From NCBI GenBank assembly GCA_021802555.1, contig JAJZRU010000016.1:1-60279 (forward strand): a stretch of 60,279 nt of DNA, given 5' to 3'. This DNA is from Pseudomonadota bacterium. Lineage in GTDB: Bacteria > Pseudomonadota > Gammaproteobacteria > Burkholderiales > Thiobacillaceae. Positions 15,666 through 23,486 of the stretch are shown piece by piece (within the stretch, counting starts at the first letter, position 1; each line of letters starts with the position of its first letter). The notes below the pieces were generated by a model, which did not search any database, was not told where the DNA came from, and was given only the letters and a program-made list of their open reading frames with translations. The position numbers and the translations under genes were made by a program.

Positions 15666-16844
15666 TTATCGTAACAATTGGTCGAGCCGGTCGCGCACCC
15701 AGCCGAAGGCAATATGTTCCTGCTCCAGCCGCAGCCCTTCGCGGATGCGGTTGTCTCGCAGATCGTTGTACAGATCACGCTCCTCCGGTGCCAGCCTGCG
15801 CAGATCAACGATGAACGGCTTGTCTTCGCAGCCCCACAGGGGGCGATGCGCTTCGAGGGTCGCCCTGTCCATGAGCAAGGACGTGATGTGGTCGAAATGG
15901 CCCCGCAGCTGGTCCAGGATGGCAAAGCCGTGGGTATCGATGTCACCCCAGTAGTAAATCGCACACTGTTCCAGCCATTTGGCCTTCGCCAAGGCCTCCC
16001 ATCCATAGCCGGCGCCGAAGATGGCGACGCCCCCCGGGACGTTTGGCAAGGCCAGAAAGTTGGTTTCATTCTCGGTAATGAAGACCCGATGAACATTGAG
16101 GGCCAGGCGACTGAAGCTGTCGGCATCCAGGGTGATATCCGGGCACGATGCACCCGGCACGGACTCGATGCCCGGGTCGAGAATCCGGAAACGAATCCGC
16201 GTGGGTTTTTCCAGAAAGCCGTACCGGGCGGCAAACTGAGCAACGCCGGTTTTCGCAGCATCCACGCTGCCTGCGGGCAAGGTCAGATCGAGCAAGTCGG
16301 CCAGCACAGCGCGATGCGCTTCAATGAATTTGCTGTGCACACCGGGTACGTCCACCTGCCGCAGGTAGATGCCGGGACGAGGATGCGATCTTAACCAGTC
16401 CACCACGGCCAGTAATCGGGGCCAATCACCCACCAGTTCCAGAGCCTGCAGAGGCCTTTTTTCCAGCCAAGGCAGCAAGGCCGGATTGCCTTGTTTGACC
16501 ATGGCGACCTGGGCCGTGAACCGATCCCATTCACGGCGTTTGCCAAGCCACGAAAGCACGTCCCCCACGGAGTCGATCCAGACGCTGGACGGGAGGCGTT
16601 GCAACCCCTGAACCCGGTGGCGCACCTCCTGCCACTCCACGCGCAACGGGGCAGCATTGGCCAATTCCGTCGCCCACGCGCGCACCGACTCGAAGCGATC
16701 CGTGATGTCGGCCGACCCGGGGCCTTTGAAGCTCAGTCGCAATGGGAAGCGAGCGTTGCCCGTCACGGCGTCGCGCAGCAATTCGCCGCGATCCCACAGG
16801 CGCGCCAACTGCGCCCTCAGTTCCTTGGGCGTCGTCCACGACAT
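15666..16844 (-). CDS. jetD: Wadjet protein JetD (Toprim nuclease; DUF3322/DUF2220)
   Basis: A 392-residue nuclease subunit that cuts plasmid DNA once the SMC-like JetABC complex has recognised a small circle. The N-terminal DUF3322 arm covers about residues 1-190. The C-terminal Toprim domain has E258 in ITENETN and the acidic pair D301/D303 in WGDIDTHG, the expected metal ligands. The start codon overlaps the jetC stop by one base (TAATG). It is the last jet gene of the operon. Length and motif order match the family. Confidence 0.92.
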   Translation of the reverse strand: MSWTTPKELRAQLARLWDRGELLRDAVTGNARFPLRLSFKGPGSADITDRFESVRAWATELANAAPLRVEWQEVRHRVQGLQRLPSSVWIDSVGDVLSWLGKRREWDRFTAQVAMVKQGNPALLPWLEKRPLQALELVGDWPRLLAVVDWLRSHPRPGIYLRQVDVPGVHSKFIEAHRAVLADLLDLTLPAGSVDAAKTGVAQFAARYGFLEKPTRIRFRILDPGIESVPGASCPDITLDADSFSRLALNVHRVFITENETNFLALPNVPGGVAIFGAGYGWEALAKAKWLEQCAIYYWGDIDTHGFAILDQLRGHFDHITSLLMDRATLEAHRPLWGCEDKPFIVDLRRLAPEERDLYNDLRDNRIREGLRLEQEHIAFGWVRDRLDQLLR

Positions 16845-19800
16845 TACTGCGGGACCTCGTGCCTGCCGGCAGCCTTCTGTGCGCGGTATTCCTCGATGGA
16901 CAGGTTGAGCAGTCTGGACGCCCGGCCCTCCTCGTTATGCACATAGCCGACGCTCGCGACAAAGGGTTCGATGATGTGGATCTTCTGCAGCGGCGTGACG
17001 ATCAGCAACTGCAGATTGAGTTGCCGGAACAGCTTCAGCCCGTATTGCGCCGACTCGTCCGAGCCGCGGCCGAACGCCTCGTCGATGACCACGAAGCGGA
17101 AGGAACGGGAGCGTACCTCTCCCCACTTCAGTCCGAACTGGTAGGCCAGACTGGCGGCCAGGATGGTGTAGGCCAGCTTCTCTTTCTGTCCGCCCGACTT
17201 GCCGCCGGAATCCGAGTAGTGCTCGTACTCGGTTTTGTCTTCGCGCCAACGCTCACTGGCAGCAAACAGGAACCAGTTGCGTGTGTCGGTGACCTTCGCC
17301 GTCCAGCGCCGATCCTGCTCGGACAAACCCTCGCGGCCGCGAAAGCGGTCGATGATGGCCTTGACCTGGAGGAACTTCGCCTCCGAATATTGGGCATCGT
17401 CAGAGCCAGTCACGGCGCCCTCTGTGCAAGCGCGCAAGTCCTGCTGGAAATCGCGGATTTCGGCGTCGAGGCTCGCCTGCGATTCCAGCACGATGTAGCG
17501 CCCGGGGCTGTAATCGATCTCGCCCAGGGATTTGTTGATGTGGGCGATGCGCTCCTTGATGGTCTCGCGCTCGCGGGCCAGCTGGGCGCTGAAGTTGGCG
17601 ATTTCGTTGATGGTGTTGACGTTGAGCAGTTCCTTGAAGCGGGCGACGAAGCGGGGCAGGTCGTCGCCGTTCAACTGCGTCAGCAGGTTTTCATACTCGA
17701 AGGCAGCTTCGAGGCTGGCATCGATCTCGGCCGTTTCGAGTTTAAAGCTGTCCTTGAAGGACGCCATGGCCTTGATGATCTTTTCGGCCAGGCGCCTGAG
17801 TTTCAGGTCTTCGGCGTCGATCCGCGCCTGCAGCCAGGTGCGGACGTCCTGCTCGCGGTTGTCGCAGGATTCCACGCTCAGCTGATGCTCGCCCAGGGCT
17901 TCGGCGCGCAGGGTTTCCAGCGTCGCCGCCAGCGCGGCATCCTCGATCCCGCCCGCGATCAACAGCGCCGTCTGCCCGCGCAGCTCCTGGGCATCCGAGC
18001 ACCGCTGCTCGACCTTGGCGCGCTTGTCCCGGGCGCCCTGCAATTCGGTTTCATTGGCCGTGAGCGCCTGCTGCAATTCCCGCAGGCGCTCGTTCAACTG
18101 TTTGAGGATGTCGGAGGCCGACTCCAATGCTTGGCGCTCATGATCGAGGGTCGCGATTGCCGCCGCCACGCTGGACCAGTCGAGTTCCTCGAAGGCGGTG
18201 AACTCCTCCAGGCGGGTCAGCGCATCGAGCTGGTGTTGCAGCGCCTGACGCTCTTGCTCGATCTTGCCGATCTGGCTCCCTACCTCGCCCAAGCGGGCTT
18301 CCAGCTGCCGGCGTTTGGCTTCCAGGGCGGCAATTTTGGCGCTGTTGCTCCAGCCCAGCACGTAGCGGCTGCGGTCGTCGATGCGGTGGCGGTCGTCCTT
18401 TTCGTGGCGGCCGCTCGGGTCCTTGATCTGCCCGGTGCGGGTGATGGCACGGGTCTCGCGCCGGAACTGCTCGTGGGTGGCGCAGCACGCCACATCGAAG
18501 CGATGGGCGAGTTCGCGTTCCAGCCAGTCGTAGTGCGGCGAATCCGGTTTGACGGCCAGCTTGCGAACCAGGGAATCGCGGTGCAGTTCGGGCATATCCG
18601 ACACCTTGCGGGGGCGAACATGGAAATACACCAGCCGTCCCCGCAGGTGATTGCCGTCCACCCACTCGGCCACGGCCTTGTAGTGCGCGTCGGGCACCAG
18701 CAAGGCTAGGCCGAATCCGCGCAGCAGGCGCTCCGCCGCGCCTTCCCAGTCGCGTTGCTCATCCCGCACCTGGATCAACTCACCAGCAAAAGGCATAGCG
18801 TCCGCATCCAGGCCCAAGGCCGCGCACATCCCGGCGCGGATCTGAATCTGCTGGTCGTCGATGTTGCTGCGCCGACACTTGAGGCTGTCGATCTCGGCAG
18901 CGAGCTGGTCGTGTTCCAGCTTGCCCTGGCGCAAGGTCACGCCGTGCTCGGTCAGGGTGTTCTGGAGATCGGCATCGCGGTTGCGAGCGTCCTCCCGCCA
19001 CGCCTTGAATTGGGCCCGCTGGGATGAAAACGCCGCCTCGTCGGCGGCCACCGGCTCACCGAGCACGGCTGCCAGCTCCCCGTAGCGAGCCGCCTTGGCC
19101 TTCCGCCCATTGCGCACCTGCTCCTGCTTGCGGATCTCGGCGGCGAGGCGCTCCAGCCGGTCGCCACCGTTGTCGTGGATGGCCTGTTTCAGCTCATCGA
19201 CCTGGCGACCTTGTTCTTCGCGTGTCGCGTCGAGGCGCCGCACCTGCCCATCGGCCTTGTCCCATTCCTCATCCAGCAGGCCCAGGCGCTTGTCCAGCAA
19301 TCCCAGTTTGAGGCCGGCGAAGTGCGTGCGCAGGCCTTCGCGGCAGTGGCGCAAGTGGTCGACTTCGGCCACCAGCGCGCTATGATGGCTGCAATCGGCA
19401 ACCAGGGGGGTGAGCAGTTCGACTTGCTGTTGCGCCTTGAGCACTGCCTGATGAGCGCGATTGAGGTCGTCGAAATGGCCGATCAGTGCCTGGATGCGCG
19501 GGGCTACCTCGAAGGGCTCGAGCATGTGGCTGCGGACGAAATCGGTCAGGTTGCCCACCGACTTCATCGACACCGTCTGGTGGAACAGCTCCAGCGCCTG
19601 ATCGTTGTCGATGCCGAAACGGCGGCGGAACCAGGCGGCATAAGGCGGGAAACTGTCGTGCAGCTCGGCGCCCTGCCCCCGCAGCTTCTTGCGCAAAGCA
19701 GTGATGTCGGAGCCGAAGTTCGCAAAATCCGTTGCGACGTCGAGCCCGCGTTCCGCCCCCACGAAGAAGCGGGCCGGTTGCCCTTGGGCATCCTTCATCC

Positions 19801-20224
19801 AGAACACCTGCGCCAAGCTCACCGTCTGGTCGTAGCCGGCGTTATGAAATACCCCTAGGATGACCGAATAGCTGTTGTGATCGCGCAGGGAAACCGGCTT
19901 GGCGGCACCGGTGACTTCGTTGCGTTCCGACTTGTAGTGCCCGAGGACGTAGGAGCGCAATGTGCGCTCCTTGCTGTCGGCGCCGGCGGCCTTGTTGTAG
20001 GCGATGCGCTGCGCCGGCACCAGAAGGGTCGTGACGGCGTCCACCAGTGTGGACTTGCCGGAACCGATGTCGCCGGTGAGCAGGCCGTTCTTGCCATCCA
20101 GTTGCAAGGTCCACACCCGGCTGTCGAAGGTCCCCCAGTTGAACACCTCCAGACGGGCCAGGCGAAAGCCCGACAGGGCATCGTCTGCCGCGAAGTCCAG
20201 GCCGAGGGATTGCGGCTCGTTCAT
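16844..20224 (-). CDS. jetC: Wadjet protein JetC (SMC/MukB-like ATPase)
   Basis: A 1126-residue condensin-like motor. Walker A GDIGSGKS is at 51-58. Long coiled-coil arms with a hinge region occupy the middle. The C-terminal head carries the ABC signature SGGKSGGQKEKLAY and Walker B FRFVVIDEAFGRGSDES. With JetA (kleisin) and JetB (KITE) it extrudes DNA loops and senses plasmid-sized circles. The ATG at 20224 overlaps the jetB stop as ATGA. A 23-residue upstream extension of the frame is not needed. Confidence 0.95.
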   Translation of the reverse strand: MNEPQSLGLDFAADDALSGFRLARLEVFNWGTFDSRVWTLQLDGKNGLLTGDIGSGKSTLVDAVTTLLVPAQRIAYNKAAGADSKERTLRSYVLGHYKSERNEVTGAAKPVSLRDHNSYSVILGVFHNAGYDQTVSLAQVFWMKDAQGQPARFFVGAERGLDVATDFANFGSDITALRKKLRGQGAELHDSFPPYAAWFRRRFGIDNDQALELFHQTVSMKSVGNLTDFVRSHMLEPFEVAPRIQALIGHFDDLNRAHQAVLKAQQQVELLTPLVADCSHHSALVAEVDHLRHCREGLRTHFAGLKLGLLDKRLGLLDEEWDKADGQVRRLDATREEQGRQVDELKQAIHDNGGDRLERLAAEIRKQEQVRNGRKAKAARYGELAAVLGEPVAADEAAFSSQRAQFKAWREDARNRDADLQNTLTEHGVTLRQGKLEHDQLAAEIDSLKCRRSNIDDQQIQIRAGMCAALGLDADAMPFAGELIQVRDEQRDWEGAAERLLRGFGLALLVPDAHYKAVAEWVDGNHLRGRLVYFHVRPRKVSDMPELHRDSLVRKLAVKPDSPHYDWLERELAHRFDVACCATHEQFRRETRAITRTGQIKDPSGRHEKDDRHRIDDRSRYVLGWSNSAKIAALEAKRRQLEARLGEVGSQIGKIEQERQALQHQLDALTRLEEFTAFEELDWSSVAAAIATLDHERQALESASDILKQLNERLRELQQALTANETELQGARDKRAKVEQRCSDAQELRGQTALLIAGGIEDAALAATLETLRAEALGEHQLSVESCDNREQDVRTWLQARIDAEDLKLRRLAEKIIKAMASFKDSFKLETAEIDASLEAAFEYENLLTQLNGDDLPRFVARFKELLNVNTINEIANFSAQLARERETIKERIAHINKSLGEIDYSPGRYIVLESQASLDAEIRDFQQDLRACTEGAVTGSDDAQYSEAKFLQVKAIIDRFRGREGLSEQDRRWTAKVTDTRNWFLFAASERWREDKTEYEHYSDSGGKSGGQKEKLAYTILAASLAYQFGLKWGEVRSRSFRFVVIDEAFGRGSDESAQYGLKLFRQLNLQLLIVTPLQKIHIIEPFVASVGYVHNEEGRASRLLNLSIEEYRAQKAAGRHEVPQ

Positions 20225-20865
20225 GGTTTCGTCCCTGCCCCCGACAAGGCGGACTGATAGACGGCCAGCCGCGCGTCGAACTCGGCCAGCCATTGCGCGT
20301 CGACGAAGGCTTTCAGGATGCGCCGCACCTCGTAGTTGGCGGGCCCGGTGGTAACGGTCGAAGCGGGCTTGAGCCGGTGCAGGAATCCCAACTCCACCAC
20401 CTTGTTGAGGGTGGACTCGATCTGGTCGACCAGCCTGGCCTCGTTCGGACCACCGGGCAGAAACACCCGCACCAGCTCCATGATCTCATCCCGGCTCAGC
20501 ACCAACCGCGTGTCACCGCCGCCGGCGTCGAATTCGGCCAGTTTCTTGCGCAACAGCGCCAGCAAGAGGCTGACCGGAAAGGACAGCGGCCGACGCGCCA
20601 CCAGCCGCGGCAAGCGCGGTGCCGGATCATCCTCGGCCGGCTCGGGGCGGCTTTTCAGGAAGGCATGACCCTCCGCCTCGTCCAGCACCAGATCGAGATT
20701 GAGCACGGCCACGTAGTCGCGCACCCGGGCTTGCAGGTTCAGCAGCGTCGCCCACTGGTGTTCATCGCTCTCGCGGTAGAGCACCCCCTTGAGCAGGCCA
20801 ATGAGCAGCGCCGACAAGTCGGCGGCGGGGGCCGGCATTACTGGAGCGGCGCTGAAATCGTCCAT
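20221..20865 (-). CDS. jetB: Wadjet protein JetB (DUF4194, KITE subunit)
   Basis: A 214-residue winged-helix accessory subunit, equivalent to MukE/MksE. Recognisable DUF4194 blocks are LIGLLKGVLYRESDEHQWATLLNLQARVRDYVAVLNLDLVLDEAEGHAFL, RPLSFPVSLLLALLRKKL and DEIMELVRVFLPGGPNEARLVDQIESTLNKVVELGFLHRL. AAGGGGGA precedes the ATG at 20865, which lies inside the 3' end of jetA (about 33 bp short of its stop). Its own stop overlaps the jetC start. Small size and order are typical of the system. Confidence 0.92.
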   Translation of the reverse strand: MDDFSAAPVMPAPAADLSALLIGLLKGVLYRESDEHQWATLLNLQARVRDYVAVLNLDLVLDEAEGHAFLKSRPEPAEDDPAPRLPRLVARRPLSFPVSLLLALLRKKLAEFDAGGGDTRLVLSRDEIMELVRVFLPGGPNEARLVDQIESTLNKVVELGFLHRLKPASTVTTGPANYEVRRILKAFVDAQWLAEFDARLAVYQSALSGAGTKP

Positions 20866-20899
20866 TCCCCCTTGATCCTCTGGATTTGCTCTTTTCAAG

Positions 20900-22354
20900 T
20901 CAGCGCATGAAGATGACGCGGGGCAGGCGCGCGCATCGGCTGACGGGTTCGCCGCTGGCCACCCGCGCCAGCCAATGAATGACTTCAGGCGTGTTCTCGT
21001 CCACCACGGCGCTGAAGGCGTCGCTGCCGAGTTGCAGGTAGGCCACCAATTCGGCCAGGCCTTGCTGCAAAGGCTGGGCGGCCACCAGTTCGAGCAGGGT
21101 GATCTGTGCCTTGTCCTGCAAGGCATGGCGGATGTGGCGCGTCAGTCGCGCCTTGTCCACCACCACTTGATCGAACAGCGCCTGCGGGTCGATATCCTCA
21201 TCGCCCGCCAGCAAGGCCAGGCTGGCGATGACCGGCTTCATTGCGGGGGTGAACAAGGGGCGTTCCATCGCTAGTTCGATGTCGGCGCCGCTCTCGGCCA
21301 TCTCCATCACGGGGCCGGTGGGCGGCGCTTCGCGCAGCGCCAGCGCCTTGCTCTCGATGCCGTGCAGAATGTCCATGATGCGGCGGTTCTCCAGCCAGGC
21401 CTGATCGTCGAGGAAGCGCCGCAACTGCTGCGACAAGGCGGCCACGGTACGCTGGGTGTGCTCGCCGGCTTCCAGCCAGTCGTAATGCACGCGACTGGTA
21501 CGGGCGTCGGGCTGCAGCGAAGCCACGGCCGGCAAGGCCAGCACCCGGTCCAGCAACTCGGTCAGTTCTTCCTGGCGACGACTGGACAGCAGGAAATCCC
21601 AGAAAGCGCGGAAGCTCTTGCCCTGATCGGAATCGGCAATCGCATCGCGGTCACCCAGGATCTCTTCCAGCAACGCCCCCTTGCTGCCTTCCCACAAGGC
21701 GATGCGCTCGCGCACGCGCCGGTCGAGCCGGCGGAAATTGTGCTCGACCTCGCGAAAGTCGGCGAGCAACTCGCGCGCGCCCAGCATGAACTGCTGGAAG
21801 CGGTCCTTGAGCGCCGTGTCGTCCAAGAGCGGCACATCGCCCGCAAACACGCGCGCGATCTCGGCGTCGATGTCGTCCCGCTTTTTGTGCAGTTCGGCAA
21901 TCCGCCTGGCCGGGTCGGCCTCGCTGCCTTCGCTCATCTGCTTGAGCAGATCGAACAAGGTGAGTAAGCGCGATTCGGTGCCGACGAACTGCCGCTCGCT
22001 AAGTTGCGCCAGCCAAGCGATGGCCTTCTCGGTTGCGGGCGTAAGGTCAAATTGCGCCTCGTCCGTCCCGGGCTTGTAAAACTTGCGCAGCCAGCCCTTG
22101 TCCGGTGCCGCCCAGTCGTTCAGGTAATCCAGTGCTGGCTTCGGAAACGCCGCGTCGCCCAGGCGCAGGCGCAGGGCGTACAGCTCGTCCTCCAGGGCTT
22201 CCGCCAGATCGGCCGCCGCCATCACCCGCACATTGGGCGCCACGAAAACACGATGCAGAAAACTCGCCACCAGCGGCGCATGGTCCGAACGCAGCAGCCG
22301 CCACGCGGGATGGTGGGTGCGCAGGGCGTCGAGGGCGGCGAAGTCGAGGGTCAT
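20900..22354 (-). CDS. jetA: Wadjet protein JetA (DUF3375, kleisin-like)
   Basis: A 484-residue kleisin-type subunit, equivalent to MukF/MksF, that bridges the JetC heads. The DUF3375 N-terminus (LDALRTHHPAWRLLRSDHAPLVASFLHRVF) is followed by a helical middle (KKRDDIDAEIARVFAG; RRVRERIALWEGSKGALLEEILGDRDAIADSDQG) and a winged-helix-like C-terminal part. The start at 22354 overlaps the stop of the GNAT gene as ATGA, tying the jet operon to the upstream toxin-antitoxin pair. The Pfam composition fits Wadjet type I. Confidence 0.93.
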   Translation of the reverse strand: MTLDFAALDALRTHHPAWRLLRSDHAPLVASFLHRVFVAPNVRVMAAADLAEALEDELYALRLRLGDAAFPKPALDYLNDWAAPDKGWLRKFYKPGTDEAQFDLTPATEKAIAWLAQLSERQFVGTESRLLTLFDLLKQMSEGSEADPARRIAELHKKRDDIDAEIARVFAGDVPLLDDTALKDRFQQFMLGARELLADFREVEHNFRRLDRRVRERIALWEGSKGALLEEILGDRDAIADSDQGKSFRAFWDFLLSSRRQEELTELLDRVLALPAVASLQPDARTSRVHYDWLEAGEHTQRTVAALSQQLRRFLDDQAWLENRRIMDILHGIESKALALREAPPTGPVMEMAESGADIELAMERPLFTPAMKPVIASLALLAGDEDIDPQALFDQVVVDKARLTRHIRHALQDKAQITLLELVAAQPLQQGLAELVAYLQLGSDAFSAVVDENTPEVIHWLARVASGEPVSRCARLPRVIFMR

Positions 22355-22848
22355 TTGACCCAACGGCGCGCATCCTTGAGCAGCAGCAGCAATTGCTGCT
22401 CGCGCAAGGGTGAAGCAATGAAGCCGAAGCGAGTGTAGAAGCGCGCAGCATCCACATCAAGGGGATGGGTCAGCATGGCACGGATGCCGGCCTGCTCCGC
22501 TATCAGCAGCGTGCGGCGGATGGCATCCTGAAGCATGCCAAAGCCGATGCCGCGCCCCTGATCTTGCCGCGACACAGCCAACCGGGCCAGGATCACCACG
22601 GGTACGGGGTATTGGCCCATGCCCTGGCGGATGCGTTCGGGCGCATCGAGGGTATCGACCTGTCCGACGGTCAGACTGAAGTAACCGGCCACCCGGTCGC
22701 CGTCTGTCACCACGAATGTTTTTGCCGAGCCGCTGCCCTGGGCTTGGCGAGCGTGGCGGAGCAACCAATCGTTCAGCGACGGTTTGCCGCAGTCGAAATC
22801 CTCCAGTCGGTGCAGCGGTCCCAGCGGTTCCGGGCCATGCAAGGTCAT
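22351..22848 (-). CDS. GNAT acetyltransferase toxin (TacT/AtaT-like)
   Basis: A 165-residue GCN5-related N-acetyltransferase. Acetyl-CoA loop QDQGRGIG is at 95-102, and the conserved aromatic pair is in AARFYTRFGF near 138. Members paired with DUF1778 antitoxins acetylate aminoacyl-tRNAs and stop translation. Its start overlaps the antitoxin stop and its stop overlaps the jetA start, both as ATGA, so it is translationally coupled on both sides. The toxin assignment rests on family and pairing. Confidence 0.9.
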   Translation of the reverse strand: MTLHGPEPLGPLHRLEDFDCGKPSLNDWLLRHARQAQGSGSAKTFVVTDGDRVAGYFSLTVGQVDTLDAPERIRQGMGQYPVPVVILARLAVSRQDQGRGIGFGMLQDAIRRTLLIAEQAGIRAMLTHPLDVDAARFYTRFGFIASPLREQQLLLLLKDARRWVK

Positions 22849-23135
22849 CGGCCATCCCACGGGGCTTTCCGCGAGAAAAGGTCACGCAGCCCTTCATTGG
22901 TCTGCTCCGGGCGTTCGAGCAAGTCCATCAGGGCTTGATACTGGTTACCGGCCACCATAAACAGGCGCTGGTCGAGCAGCGTCTGCTCTGCCGCTTGGCA
23001 GGCGCTGTCGAGGATGAAGTCGGTCAGAGACTTGTGCGCGACTTCGGCCGCGCGACGCAGCACAGTTTCTTGCTCTGGCGTGGCGCGCAAGCCCAGGCGG
23101 GACGAGCGGGAAGATGCTGAGGCAACGGCAGTCAT
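22845..23135 (-). CDS. DUF1778 ribbon-helix-helix antitoxin (TacA-like)
   Basis: A 96-residue protein. The N-terminal RHH is SSRLGLRATPEQETVLRRAAEVAHKSLTDFILDSACQAAEQTLLD; the C-terminal tail (LERPEQTNEGLRDLFSRKAPWD) normally wraps the GNAT toxin. It should neutralise the toxin and repress its own promoter. GAGGTG lies five bases before the ATG. As first gene of a six-gene run (tacA-tacT-jetA-B-C-D) its operator would control the whole Wadjet system. Confidence 0.9.
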   Translation of the reverse strand: MTAVASASSRSSRLGLRATPEQETVLRRAAEVAHKSLTDFILDSACQAAEQTLLDQRLFMVAGNQYQALMDLLERPEQTNEGLRDLFSRKAPWDGR

Positions 23136-23169
23136 AGGTGCACCTCGAATTTTTTAGATCAATGGCTAC

Positions 23170-23183
23170 AATGTTAGTACATT
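23170..23183 (-). promoter_or_regulatory. Candidate operator/promoter for the tacAT-jetABCD operon
   Basis: AATGT-TAGT-ACATT is an inverted repeat about 35 bp before the tacA start. It overlaps a possible -10 TAACAT that has TGGACG 17 bp upstream on the minus strand (four of six matches each). Short AT-rich dyads over the promoter suit RHH autorepressors. The promoter elements are weak by eye. Confidence 0.4.
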
Positions 23184-23402
23184 AGACAAACGCCGTCCAG
23201 TTTCAGTCGGTGATCCCTGACCATGGTTGCCACTGAACCTTTCGACGTAAGCGACGGTACCGAAAACGCGCCTATTGAAATCGCTTTTTGATATCGTCAG
23301 GAATACCGTCAAAATTTGTTCGCTTGTTTCAGCAAATATTGGAGCTCACGAAACAAAAAACACATAAATTTTCAATAGGTTACATGACAGTTTTGCCTCT
23401 TT

Positions 23403-23422
23403 GATGATTCAGCCGAATCATC
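23403..23422. repeat. Perfect 8-bp dyad downstream of guaA
   Basis: GATGATTC-AGCC-GAATCATC forms a strong small hairpin or protein-binding dyad about 47 bp past the guaA stop and inside the island edge. There is no T-tract, so it is not a classical terminator. A recombinase or excisionase site is possible. Confidence 0.4.
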
Positions 23423-23467
23423 TCAACATACCGCAAGCAATTAATTTATAAAGACTTTTTATGGCAA

Positions 23468-23486
23468 CTCACTCCCACTCAATGGT
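23468..23486 (-). repeat. Proximal attachment site: guaA 3' end
   Basis: CTCACTCCCACTCAATGGT covers the last six codons of guaA (T-I-E-W-E-stop) plus one base and is repeated exactly at 12922-12940. The gene is left intact, as expected when an element brings its own copy of the gene end. Confidence 0.7.

Larger units (their letters stand above)
23136..23467. other. AT-rich, gene-free right margin of the island
   Basis: About 330 bp with no plausible gene and clearly lower G+C than its neighbours, especially 23270-23467. It contains the tacA operator candidate, an inverted repeat TTGTTTC/GAAACAA (23324-23330, 23350-23356), and the perfect dyad at 23403-23422. An AT-rich stretch next to an att site is typical of integrase and host-factor binding regions, which is a possible reading here. 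Confidence 0.5.
12922..23486. mobile_element. Putative guaA-integrated genomic (defence) island, about 10.5 kb
   Basis: It is bounded by 19-bp direct repeats of the guaA 3' end, with AT-rich, gene-free margins (about 12.9-13.37 kb and 23.14-23.47 kb). Contents in order are a HigB/HigA-like toxin-antitoxin pair, two genes of unknown function, and jetD-jetC-jetB-jetA-tacT-tacA. The 3' end of guaA is a well-known integration site for tyrosine-recombinase elements. No integrase is present, so the element is either a remnant or mobilised in trans. The boundaries come from the repeat; mobility is inferred. Confidence 0.65.

Noticed and set aside
16742-18709. Long plus-strand open frame across jetC
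   Set aside because: No family features; it lies fully inside the SMC-like gene.
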